The notes beneath the pieces are model-generated. The model was given only the letters and a program-made list of their open reading frames with translations. It was not told where the DNA came from and ran no database searches. Positions 46,387 to 56,482 of a DNA stretch of 64,000 bases are shown in pieces (position 1 is the first letter of the stretch; every line of letters begins with the position of its first letter). Position numbers and translations under genes: made by a program. This DNA comes from Adiantum capillus-veneris (taxonomy: Eukaryota > Streptophyta > Polypodiopsida > Polypodiales > Pteridaceae): the NCBI GenBank assembly GCA_014529385.2, contig CM043945.1, positions 151,505,741 through 151,569,740 on the forward strand, given 5' to 3'.

Positions 46387-47169
46387 GATATAACACTAGA
46401 GACGTTGTAAAACCCTCCTCCAAAGGCCCCACTCTCGTCGGCGAGAGTGGTCTACTTATGATTGCACAATCTGGTACAAACTGAATGCATGTGCTGATGC
46501 AAGTCTAGGCTATGTCGATGACGACTATGGGGATGACGACACCGACCTAAGGGCTGAAATCTGCAATCTTTTATCTGTTGTCCCAAAAACGCTGATGGGG
46601 CTGATTTGGGAAAACGCTAGCAACTGGAACTTGATGACGATGATGGGGATGTGCAGTCGCTAGGCAATGCTAGGAGGCTGGCGATCAAGCACTGCTGGAA
46701 AACTCCAGGTCTTGGAGGGTAGGCGAGGATGGGGAAATCCAAAAACGCCAGAGTGCTGAGGGGGTACTGCTAAGAAGTTGCCTGTTGAGCGGGAAGCTCC
46801 TGCTGCCTCTTCTGCCAGAAAGTGCTAACTTGGGTTTGCTTGTATATTAACTTAGCAAAATTGCCCTACCTACTTTTGTTGGAAAGTCACTTAAAAATAA
46901 TAAGTGAAAATAACCAAAAATAGGGAAAATAGGCTAAATGCACTGGAAAATTCCCCTGTCTGAACCTGGTGGATTCTGAAGGGAATACTGATGATCATGT
47001 TGTGTGCAACCAGAGGATATGCATCTACACTAAGTGACTGGGCATGCACGATCTACGAATAGACTAAAAAACTGCCAGATCACTGCTAATCTAAACTGAC
47101 TGGACTGACTGAACCCTGTTATGTTGTATCTTGTCCACGGACACATAGGGTTGGATGTGTCACATGACA
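46387..47169 (-). repeat. Partial LTR of the His/Asp family
   Basis: On the minus strand it starts TGTCATGTGACACATCC at 47169, next to the 3' end of internal sequence, so it is a 3' LTR. It breaks off at 46387, where another LTR begins. It contains the GGCTGA/AAAACGC motif field and the conserved hairpin at 46429-46450. Confidence 0.7.
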
Positions 47170-47413
47170 TCCCCTCCTTTTCAAAGTGAGGTACTGGTAC
47201 CGAACTGTATGGCGTCGAGGGAGATCGCCGATAGCATCCGGAATCCTGGAAGGGACTCTTTGCTGGCCCACTCTGATGTGTGGGTCGTGCGATAGTTGAA
47301 CTTCATAAAGGTGTGCACCGCTTGCTTCTTTGGGCCGCGCCGAAAGCGACACAAAGTCTTCTATGGCTCCTTCCTTGCTTCAACTTTGTCTAGAGTCATG
47401 CTTCTTCCATCTT
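47170..47413 (-). pseudogene. His/Asp-family internal 3' terminus, inverted fragment
   Basis: The minus strand contains the end of the internal region: the CGCTTTCGGCGCGGCCCAAA block, then YEVQLSHDPHIRVGQQRV, then the polypurine tract AAAAGGAGGGGA and the LTR at 47169. At 47413 it meets plus-strand leader sequence of another copy head-on, forming an inverted junction. Confidence 0.65.
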
Positions 47414-48483
47414 CAGAGCTCTGGCAGTGTTCTGTATCACTCAAGGAAAGAACCACAAGAATCACAAGAATTTTTTTTGCTTGTTGCGGTCACACGAACC
47501 CAAGTTCGCTTGGGCGTGTCGATTCCTAATCGTGTTTTTGAAGAGTGACAGGAATCCCAAGAAAGAAGGGCTTGTCCAACCTCCCCTTGTGTCTCTTTTC
47601 ACTCATTGAGAGAGGACCGTGCACTTAGCGGCCGGCCAATCGATGTGAGGTGGGAAAAAACAACCTTGGTGTGAGCGCAAGGCCGCCAAGGGGTGCGCCC
47701 GCGGAAAGGAGTAGAACTCGGGTGAAGAGAAAATCCTTCTCAAACGCCGTTTGCAAGCGAAAGAAACCCTCAAGAACCCCAAGAACCAAGACTCCCAAGA
47801 ACCCAAGTTCCTCGTGAACTTAAGAACCCAAGACCACAAGAACCCACGACTTCAGAATGGTCATCACTCAAAGCGGAATGGATACTTCGCTTGGAGGTGA
47901 TGAGCATGAGAGAGGCGAAGAAGAATTTTCCCCACCAGGAGGTTTTTCCGACCCTCCCCTTTCCACATCTACGTCAAGGATTGCACTAACTCCTATGGAG
48001 GCTTTGGAGCAATTGTTTCTGAAACGGAATTTAGAACGCGAAGCACGAAACGCGGAAAGAAAAGCAGAAATGGAACGCAGACATGCAGAAAGAGAAGCAG
48101 AAAGAAAGGCCTACGAACAACAAAGGGCAGCCATAGATCGTGACTACAAAGAAGGAATGGCAGCCATACAGCGTCAGTATGACTTGAAACCAATACAAGA
48201 ACAGAGCGACCGACAAAACAAAGAATTCTGGCGACTCTATTCTCAAGTTCAGGCACAGATGCAAGAGATTTGGGGAAAGGAGACTCTCTCAGTCTCTTCT
48301 TCTCCAAAGCATGACACACAAGATTTGCATGATTGTGAGAAGCATGATGATTTGAATGATAATGATAAGCATGATGATTTGAACGACAATGATAAGCATG
48401 ATGATTTGGATGACACTGAGAAGCATGATGATTTGCATGATCAAGATGTGATTTCTCACAAGCATGATGATTTGCATGATTAA
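47414..48483 (+). pseudogene. His/Asp-repeat protein, copy a, N-terminal part
   Basis: The leader starts at 47414 (equivalent to 60031; the primer site and 5' LTR are lost). The ORF at 47857-48483 encodes MVITQSGMDTSLGGDEHERG, a charged coiled-coil-like segment rich in Arg/Glu (residues 49-100), then KHDDLNDNDKHDDLNDND and related His/Asp repeats. It ends at a TAA (48481-48483) where copy c reads through, a single-base nonsense change. The product is unrecognised apart from its shared N-terminus with the gag ORF of copy b. Confidence 0.65.
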
Positions 48484-49450
48484 GATGTGATTTCTCACAA
48501 GCATGATAAGTTGCATGAAGATGATGTGATTGTTCACAAGGATAATGTGTTAGTGGATGCTTTTTCTAGCGAAGCTAACATCGTTACAGATTCGATCAAT
48601 CACAAAGAATCGATCTTGGCTTTCGAGTCGAGGTCCACAGATCCCCCACAAGAAGATTCAATAGATCCCGAAGAACCGATCTTGGCTCTCGAGCCTAGGT
48701 TCAAAGAACCCTTACACGAAGTATTATGTGTTCGCATGATTGATACGCACGCATTGTTCGAGTGTTTCATCCGTGATCGTTTCCTGTATTTTAGTCAACA
48801 TCGTTATGTAATCCCTTTTCCTAGGCATGACATATTGTATGTTGAACACGTTTCTCTCATGGATGCCGATTTTCCATGAAAAGCTGAAAAGTATGTATGT
48901 CAGGAAGTCACATTCCGTGTCTCTTCCTTGGCACGACACAATTGTAAAAAGAGCACATGAAAGTATGAGCACCAAGCATGGGCATTTCTGTTGTAAATAG
49001 CCACAGTTGATTGATTTAGGTCAAAAAGAAAAGATTCGATCTCATTGTTTACATGTGTTTAATGAACGGTTTGTCACTCCGTCTCTATGTTCATCTACAT
49101 TGCATACACAGTCTTTCGAGAAGACAAGATTTTTTCCACTCACTTTACATGGAATGGGTATGTTTATGGTTTTGTGTTGGAAATGGTTTCAGGAATTTTC
49201 AGCCATGGAGATTCTTGAAGAAGGAAGAAGCAGGACTCTAGACGAAGTTGAAGCATTGAAGGAGCCACAGAAGACTTTGTGTCGCTTTCGGCGCGGCCCA
49301 AAGAAGCAAGCGTTGCAGACCTTTATGAAGTTCAAGTACCGCGCGACCCACACATTAAAGTGGGCCGGCGAAGAGTCCCTTCCAAGATTCCGGATGCTAT
49401 TGGCGATCTCCCTCGACGCTATACAGTTCAGTACCAGTACCTCACTTTGA
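48484..49450 (+). pseudogene. His/Asp-repeat protein, copy a, C-terminal part
   Basis: Reading resumes at 48487: SHKHDKLHEDDVIVHKDNVL, then the conserved C-terminal region (VLCVRMIDTHALFECFIRD, RYVIPFPRHDILYVEHVSL). A small deletion near 48865 breaks the frame; another frame at 49007-49450 completes the region (SHCLHVFNERFVTPSLCSST, MFMVLCWKWFQEFSAMEIL). The polypurine tract and LTR follow at 49449 and 49462. Confidence 0.6.
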
Positions 49451-49461
49451 AAAGGAGGGAA

Positions 49462-50680
49462 TGTCACGTGACACATCCAACCCTATGTGTCCGTGGACAA
49501 GCTACAGCATAATCAGGTTTCAGTCAATCAAGTCAGTCTAGATTTAGAAGTAATCTGGCACTTTTGTGAGTCTATTCGTAGACCGTGCATGCACAGTCAC
49601 TTAGTATAGATGCATATCCTCTGGTTGCACACAGCATGATCATCAGTATTCCCATCAGAATCCATTAGAATCAGTTAGGGGATTTTTCTAGTGCATTTAG
49701 CTTATTTTCCCTATTTTTTGACATTTTTCACTTATTAATTTAAGTGACTTTCCAACAAAAGTAGGTAGGGCAATTTTGCTAAGTTAATATATAAGCAAAC
49801 CTAAGTTAGCACTAAATGGCAGAAGAGGCAGCAGGAGCACCTTGCTCAACAGGCACTTCTCAGCAGAACCTTGGTGGATTCCCTCCAAGCAAGATCCCAA
49901 GCCTTGGCGTTTTCTCCAAGCAGCAGATTCCTATCCCTAGCGTTTTCAACAGCATTCATCCCCGGAAAGCCAAGCCCTTGGCGTTTTTGCATCAGATCGT
50001 CGCAGGAAAGACCATCACATGCCTGGCGTTTTTCACATGCCCAACGTTTTTGGAAATGCAAGATCAGCCAACGTTTTTGGTCAACCTCAGTCTCTAGCGT
50101 TTTGGATTTCAACAATAGAAGACTTGCAGATTCAGCCCACAAGAAGTAGCAGATTCAGCCCCGTAAAGATCATCAGTTTTCAGCCATGAAGAACCTCAAT
50201 TTTCAGCCCTAAACATGAGATTTTCAGCGTCAAAGAACCACAAAAACAACCCCCCAAATCAGCGTTTTTGGACTAATCGTAGGTTTCAGCCCATAGCGTT
50301 TTTGGACAGCAGTAGAAAGAACACAGATTTCAGCCCTTAGGTCGACTTCGTCATCACCGTCGTCATCGTCGACATAGCCTAGACTTGCATCAGTCTCATG
50401 CATCACCATTGTACCAGATTGTGCAATCATAAGTAGACCACTCTCGCCGACGAGAGTGGGGCCTTCGGAGGAGGGTTTTACAACGTCTCTGGTGTCGTAT
50501 CTCTCTTCTCTCTCTATCTCTCAGTCTCACACACTTGCACGCACAATGTCCATTCACTTTGTTTGCGATCATAGCATTCTCTCATTAAGAACGGAAGGCT
50601 CTACCTTCTTCCATAAGAACAAAAGGAACCTTGAGCACAGTTCGGAGCACTCATCCTGAGCAAAGCGCAAACAATCATTC
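49462..50680 (+). repeat. 3' LTR of His/Asp-family copy a
   Basis: It starts TGTCACGTGACACATCC directly after AAAAGGAGGGA and runs 1,219 bp, stopping about 15 bases short of the family's end, where inverted sequence of copy b begins. TATA box TATATAAG at 49788-49795; GCGTTTTTGG/CAGCC motif field 49860-50340; perfect hairpin CCACTCTCG/CGAGAGTGG at 50438-50459. Confidence 0.8.
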
Positions 50681-50681
50681 T

Positions 50682-51160
50682 GACATGCCAAGGAAGAGAA
50701 TGTGACTTCCTTACATACAAACTTTTCAGCTTTTCATGAACAATCCGCATACATTCGTACTCATCCATGAAAGAAACGTGCTCAACATACAGTATGTCAT
50801 GCCTAGGAAAAGGGATCACATAAAGATGCTGACGAAAATACAGGAAACGATCACGAATGAAACACTCGAACAATGCGTGCGTATCAATCATGCGAACACA
50901 TAATACTTCCTGTGAGGGTTCCTTGGACCAAGGCTCGAGAGCCAAGATCGCTTCTTCGTGACTGATCGAATCTGCAACGAGGTTAGCTTCGCTAGAAAAA
51001 GCATCCACTAACACCTGATCCTGGTGAACAATCACATCATCTTCATGCAACTCATCATGCTTTTGAGAAATCACATCTTGATCATGCAAATCGTTATCCT
51101 TCAAATCCTCATGCTTCTCATAATCATGCAAATCGTGTGTCATGCTGTGGAGAAAAAGAG
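50682..51160 (-). pseudogene. His/Asp-repeat protein, copy b, repeat and C-terminal part
   Basis: The minus-strand frame carries THDLHDYEKHEDLKDND, SQKHDELHEDDVIVHQDQVL, then the conserved VLCVRMIDTHALFECFIRD and EHVSFMDEYECMRIVHEKL, ending abruptly at RKSHSLPWH. There the sequence flips into the plus-strand LTR of copy a. It follows the gag-protease ORF after a one-base frameshift near 51140. Confidence 0.6.
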
Positions 51161-52479
51161 ATTGAGAAAATCTCCTTATCTCGAATCCTTTCAACCTTGT
51201 CTTGCATATTAGCAATGAGAGATGGAGAAGGAGCAATGTCCTCTCCATGAAAGACAGTAGGAGAATCACTTTTGGCATTGAGAGTCAAAGTGTTAGCCTC
51301 AAAATCAATGAGAGCGTTAGTCTCACGAAACCATCGAATGCCCAAAATCATATCACATCCTGAGAGAGAAGAAACAACAAATCTTCTAATGAAGGCAGTC
51401 TGTTGAATTGCAAACAACACATCAAGGCACTCCTCCGTGATGAGAGCGTCCATACCAGGACGAAAGCCAGAGACCTCGATAGGAGATCTCGGACCAACTT
51501 CGAGGCGGGCTCTCTCAACAAGAAAGAAACTGATCACATCATGCATACTACCTGGGTCAAACAATATGACAAAACGGTGCCCCGACGTACGACCATAACA
51601 TTTAATGAGAGATTCATCAATGGGAGGGTCCTGAGAAACTTGGGGCACACTCGTGTTATCATTCATTGCATTGACAGAGGAAGTGGGTGTTGTGGGTTCT
51701 TTAGATTCATTCAATTCAAGCTTAGGACATGTTTTTTTTATGTGACCCTTAATGTGACAATGAAAACAACGACCTTCATTAAATTGATGCAACCAAGAAT
51801 GAATAACCGTAGCATCCATCTTACCGTCATACTTACTGAAATTCAACTTCTTTGTGACTGGATGGTTGGAATCCGGATCGTGGCTTGCGCCACTTGATGA
51901 ACTCCCACGATCTTTGGGTGGTTCGGTCTTCGAGGCTAGGACTTGGGCAAGCAATTCTTGAGTGCGTAGTTCCCTTCGAGCTTCACGCTCGGCCTCCAAG
52001 GCCGCGGCTCGTGCTGCCGCTTCCTCCTTCCTTAGTTCTTTTCTTTCTTTTCTTGCGTCGCGCTCTCGTTCGAAAGCAAGGCGCTTGTCTTCTTGTTGTG
52101 CGGCAAGTCTGACATTTCTTTCGTCGCGCTCGCGGTCCTTGGCTACTTGCTCACGGGCCTTAGCTTCTTGTTCACGGTCCTTAGCTGCTTGTTCTTCGAC
52201 AAGTCTTGCAATTCTTTCGTTGCATTCACCGTTCCTAGCTTCTTGTTGTTCTGCTTTGTTTGCGAGTTGTGCCAATGCAACTCGATTCGTTTCTTGTTGC
52301 TGTGCCATCATGTCCAACATCGACGTGACCATCATCTCCATAGGAGTGAGTGCAACTCGTGGCGTAGATGGTGAAGGGGGAGGGTCGAAAAAGTCTCTTG
52401 GTGGGGGAAAATCTTCGCCGCCTCTCTCATGCTCATCACCTGTATGCGAAGTATCCATTCTGCTTCGGGTGACGACCAT
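51124..52479 (-). CDS. His/Asp-family gag-protease ORF, copy b, 451 aa
   Basis: This is the longest intact frame of the family. Residues 1-50 are Pro-rich and acidic, shared with copies a and c. Residues 75-180 form a highly charged Arg/Glu/Ala coiled-coil-like region. Residues 205-235 (KKLNFSKYDGKMDATVIHSW) match the start of a gypsy gag capsid. Residues 238-251, CFHCHIKGHIKKTC, are a canonical CCHC knuckle directly after it, so most of the capsid has been deleted. Residues 303-400 form a retropepsin-like domain with VILFDPGS (304-311) and CDMILGIRWFR (375-385). No RT or integrase follows. It is probably a nucleic-acid-binding structural protein with a possible protease; copies a and c lack the knuckle and protease. 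Confidence 0.75.
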   Translation of the reverse strand: MVVTRSRMDTSHTGDEHERGGEDFPPPRDFFDPPPSPSTPRVALTPMEMMVTSMLDMMAQQQETNRVALAQLANKAEQQEARNGECNERIARLVEEQAAKDREQEAKAREQVAKDRERDERNVRLAAQQEDKRLAFERERDARKERKELRKEEAAARAAALEAEREARRELRTQELLAQVLASKTEPPKDRGSSSSGASHDPDSNHPVTKKLNFSKYDGKMDATVIHSWLHQFNEGRCFHCHIKGHIKKTCPKLELNESKEPTTPTSSVNAMNDNTSVPQVSQDPPIDESLIKCYGRTSGHRFVILFDPGSMHDVISFFLVERARLEVGPRSPIEVSGFRPGMDALITEECLDVLFAIQQTAFIRRFVVSSLSGCDMILGIRWFRETNALIDFEANTLTLNAKSDSPTVFHGEDIAPSPSLIANMQDKVERIRDKEIFSISFSPQHDTRFA

Positions 52480-52945
52480 GCACTATGATCTTTGGTTCTT
52501 AAGTTCACGAGGAACTTGGGTTCTCGAGGGTCTTGGTTCTTTGGTTCACGATGAACTTGGGTTCTTACGGGTCTTAAGTTCTTGAGGTTCTTGAGGTTTT
52601 CTTTCGCTTGCAAACCGTGTTTGAGAAGGATCTTCTCTTCACCCGAGTTCTACTCCTTTCTACGGGCACACCCCTTGGCGGCCTTGCGCTCACACCAAGG
52701 TTGCTTTTTCCCACCTCACGTCGATTGGCCGGCCGCTAAGTGCACTGTCCGCTCTCAATGAGTGAAAAGAGACACAAGGGGAGGCTGGACAAGCCCTTCT
52801 TTCTTGGGATTCTTATCACTCTTCAACAAAACACGATTAGGAATCGACAGGACCAAGCAAACTTCGGTTCGTGCGACCGCAACAAGCAAAAAAATTCTTG
52901 TGATTCTTGTGGTTCTTTCCTTGAGTGATACAGAACACTGCCAAA

Positions 52946-52957
52946 TCTCTGATACCA
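52946..52957 (-). promoter_or_regulatory. Primer-binding site of copy b (initiator tRNA-Met type)
   Basis: On the minus strand, TGGTATCAGAGA lies one base after the LTR end. It matches the usual TGGTATCAGAGC complement of initiator tRNA-Met except at its last base; copy 1 has the same variant. Confidence 0.75.
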
Positions 52958-52958
52958 A

Positions 52959-54144
52959 TGTAAGGTGCAGCGGAATGATTGTTGCGCTTTGCTCAAGATG
53001 AGTGCTCCGAACTGTGCTCAAGGTTCCTTTTAGTTCTTATGGAAGGGAGAGCCTTCCGTTCTTAGTGGGAAATGCTATGATCACGAACAAAGTGAATGGA
53101 CAATGTGCGTGCAAGTGTATGAGACTGAGAGATAGAGAGAGAAGAGAGATACCACACTAGAGACGTTGTAAAACCCTCCTCCGAAGGCCCACTCTCGTCG
53201 GCGAGAGTGGTCTACTTAATGATTGCACAAAGGGGTACAATGCGTATGCAATGGACTGATGCAACTTGGACTATGCCGATGACGACGACGGTGATGACGA
53301 CGACGACTTGATGGCTGAAATCTGAGATCTTCTAACTGCTGAATTTCGGGACTGTTTCGGTGGCTGAAAATGACTGTTTTGGCTGCGTTTTTATGGCTGA
53401 ATTTGGGGGAACTTCTGCAACCAACTTGGGGCTGAATCTACTACTGTACCATAGGCTGAAAACGCTATGTATTCTGCTACAAATGGGCTGCAAAACAAAA
53501 ACGCTGATGCACTCTTGCTGCTAGCCAAAAACGCTAGGCTGATCTGGGACATAAAGTCAAAAACACTGATGGGGCTGATTTGGGAAAACGCTAGCAACTA
53601 GAACTTGATGGCGATGATGGGGATCTGCAGTCGCTAGGCAATGCTAGGAGGCTGGCGATCAAGCACTGCTGAAAAACGCGAGGTCTTGGAGGGTAGGCGA
53701 GGATGGGGAAATCCAAAAACACCAGAGTGCTGAGGGGGTACTGCTGAGAAGTTGCCTGTTGAGCGGGAAGCTCCTGCTGCCTCTTCTGCCAGAAAGTGCT
53801 AACTTGGGTTTGCTTATATATTAACTTGGCAAAATTGCCCTATCTACTTTTGTTGGAAAGTCACTTAAAAATAATAAGTGAAAATAACCAAAAATAGGGA
53901 AAATAGGCTAAATGCACTGGAAAATTCCCCTGTCTGAATCTGATGGATTCTGAAGGGAATACTGATGATCATGTTGTGTGCAACCAGAGGATATGCATCT
54001 ACACTAAGTGACTGGGCATGCACGGTCTACGAATAGACTCACAAAAGTGCCAGATCACTGCTGATCTAAACTGACTGGACTGACTGAACCCTATTATGTT
54101 GTAGCTTGTCCACGGACACATAGGGTTGGATGTGTCACGTGACA
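52959..54144 (-). repeat. 5' LTR of His/Asp-family copy b
   Basis: 1,186 bp; TGTCACGTGACA start at 54144, CCTTACA end at 52959. Nearly identical to 45201-46386. It contains a (GAC/GAT)n run near 53277-53310, the motif field and the hairpin at 53189-53210. Confidence 0.8.
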
Positions 54145-55015
54145 GATATAACACTAGAGACGTTGTAAAACCCTCCTCCAAAGGCCCCACTCTCGTCGGC
54201 GAGAGTGGTCTACTTATGATTGCACAATCTGGTACAAACTGAATGCATGTGCTGATGCAAGTCTAGGCTATGTCGATGACGACTATGGGGATGACGACAC
54301 CGACCTAAGGGCTGAAATCTGCAATCTTTTATCTGTTGTCCCAAAAACGCTATGGGCTGAAATCTGCTGTTGCCAAAAACGCTAAGGAAAACGCTGATTC
54401 TTCTGGTCTTTAAGGCTGAAAATCTGCACTTCCTTAGGGCTGAAACTCAGGTTCTTAAGGGCTGAAACCGATGGTCCTTTCGGGCTGAATCTGTGGTTGC
54501 TTCATGGCTGAAAAACGCCAGCTACAGTGGAGGGCGATCTGGGTTGAAAACGCTAGGGCTGAATGTGTGGGCGATAATCCTCCTGATGGAAAACGCTAGG
54601 TGCTGAGACTTGCTGGCGATGGTACTTGCCGGAGAAAACGCTAGGTTGAGTCCTTCTTGCTTGGAAGGGAGACCACCAAGTTCTTGCTTGAGAAGTTGCC
54701 TGTTGAGCTTGGCTCCTGTTGCCTCTTCTGCCATTTAGTGCTAGTCTAGGTTTGCTTATATACAAACTTACTCAATTTGCCCTACCTACTTTCTAACAAA
54801 AGTTACTTAAAAATAATAAGTGAAAAATGTCAAAAATAGGTAAAATAGGCTAAATGCACTGGAAAAGTCCCCCGAAGTATTCTGATGGATTCTGATGGGA
54901 ATGCTTATGATCATGCTGTGTGCAACCAGAGGATATGCATCTACACTAAGTGACTGAACCCTTGTCGTGCTGTAGCTTGTCCACGGACACATAGGGTTGG
55001 ATGTGTCACGTGACA
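54145..55015 (-). repeat. Truncated LTR of the His/Asp family, abutting copy b
   Basis: On the minus strand it starts TGTCACGTGACACATCC at 55015 and is cut at 54145, where the full LTR of copy b begins. It carries the hairpin at 54187-54208 and a long motif field (54340-54640). Tandem LTRs like this arise by insertion of one element into another's LTR or by unequal recombination. Confidence 0.7.
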
Positions 55016-55313
55016 TGGAGACAATGCTCTCATGGGGTGGAACTTCGCCACTCCCCATCTCGTGTGTCGTGCATCTCTTTCAGTTCAGTTGTTATTTGAA
55101 GTGCTAACAATCTGTTCTTTTCCATTGGCACGTGGTGCCCGTCTTGTGACAGCTAGCCGAACACCATTTGTCCAGGGGCCAGGCACCTTTTTATAGGATT
55201 TTATCCTAACCAAAGTTACACGGAATGGGAACGGGGGGGCTCCGGAACGTTTCCAAAACAAGGTGCCCCCGGGGAAGGCCGGAACGGTAAACCTAAAATA
55301 TGCTTAAATTAAA
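55016..55313. other. Unassigned spacer
   Basis: No gene. It has an AATTAAATTA-type run near 55300-55324 and a G/C-rich patch near 55230-55285. Confidence 0.4.
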
Positions 55314-56482
55314 TTAAATTAAATTCAGCCTATATGTTAGTAGAGAGCCACACATAAGCCTCGCGGACCTTGGCAAAAAGCCGTGTCCAAGTCGCACGTA
55401 CTCATCAGTTTCAAAAATCTTATCTTTTGTGCTTAGGAAGGGTGGAACCTTCGTAGCACCTTCAACAATCTCAAATGGCGCCTTCCCCATCGAAGAGTGT
55501 ATCGTGTTGTTGTAGGCAAATTCCACCAAAGGTAGATACTTTTCCCATTGAGTCTTCTGATCTGACACTGAATTGGCAATCTAAGATTGCCCGTCAGTAT
55601 GCGGGTGGAAAGATGACGAGAACTGCAACCGCGTGCCAATGTTTTCCCAAATTGCCTTCCAAAACAAACTCGTAAATCTGGGGTCCCTGTCAGAGACAAT
55701 CGTCTCAGGCGTGGCATGTAATTTGAAAATCTAGGCCACAAACAGTCTCGCTAAGTGATCCGGCTTGACTGTTTCTTCACTGGAATGAAATGAGCCTGCT
55801 TGCTAAATCTATCAATAACAGTTCAGATTCCATCGTGACCACTCTGTGTTCTCGGGAGATCAAAAATGAAATCCATTGCAATACTTTCCCATGGGCGGGT
55901 GGGTATGGGCAAAGGCTGTAACAATCCCTGTGCTTTATGCCTGTCAAACTTGGCCTTCTGGCATACCAAGCAACTGCGCACAAACTCGTCCAGATCCTTC
56001 TTCAGTCTCGGCCAAAAGAAGTATCTCTCTACCCCTTTCATGGTGGTAGCAACGCCGCGGTGACCCGTAAAAGGCGGACAATGGCATTCAATCATAACCT
56101 TTTCCCTCAGCGGCTGTGTAACGCACAACATGGTTTTCCTCATCAAGTAGCCATCCCGAATGGAATATCCCGCTACTGTCTCCCCATCCTGTATCCGTGT
56201 GAAAACGTCTGCAAAATCCGTATCCGTGGCATACCGATCGACCATATCCTCGAAGCTTCTATGGTGAATCGCGGAAATAGCCAGAACCAACGGCTTTCGA
56301 GACAAAGCATCTGCCACTAAATTCTTATGTCCCTGCACATGGACAATCTGGAAGTGAAACTGTAACAAATGTTCGTCCACCGCATCTGCTCTTCCGATAG
56401 CTGCCTCTGTGACAAGAAGTAGCGTAAACTCTAATGGTCTGTAAAGACAGTAAAATCCGCTCCGAGTAGGTAGTACCGCCAC
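55314..56482 (-). pseudogene. Chromovirus copy 2: RNase H end and integrase
   Basis: The minus-strand frame 56482-55823 encodes the RNase H end (FHFQIVHVQGHKNLVADALS) and the zinc domain with H134, H141, C171 and C174 (HCPPFTGH ... CLVCQK). It reaches the first catalytic aspartate (AMDFIFDLPRTQSGHDG). After a frameshift near 55823 the core continues in other frames to FAYNNTIHSSMGKAPFEI (55568-55314). The C-terminus and chromodomain are lost. Bases 55838-55842 are the single-copy counterpart of the GTGGT target where the 10-kb element entered the other copy. Confidence 0.8.

Noticed and set aside
48289-48537. Highly hydrophobic 82-aa minus-strand ORF resembling a membrane protein
   Set aside because: It is the antisense reading of the His/Asp repeat DNA; the Ile/Leu/Met pattern follows from the complement of CAT/GAT codons.
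51962-52585. 207-aa Ser/Arg/Ala-rich plus-strand ORF
   Set aside because: It is the antisense of the Glu/Arg-rich coiled-coil region of the gag-protease ORF (52479-51124), which has real gag, knuckle and protease motifs.
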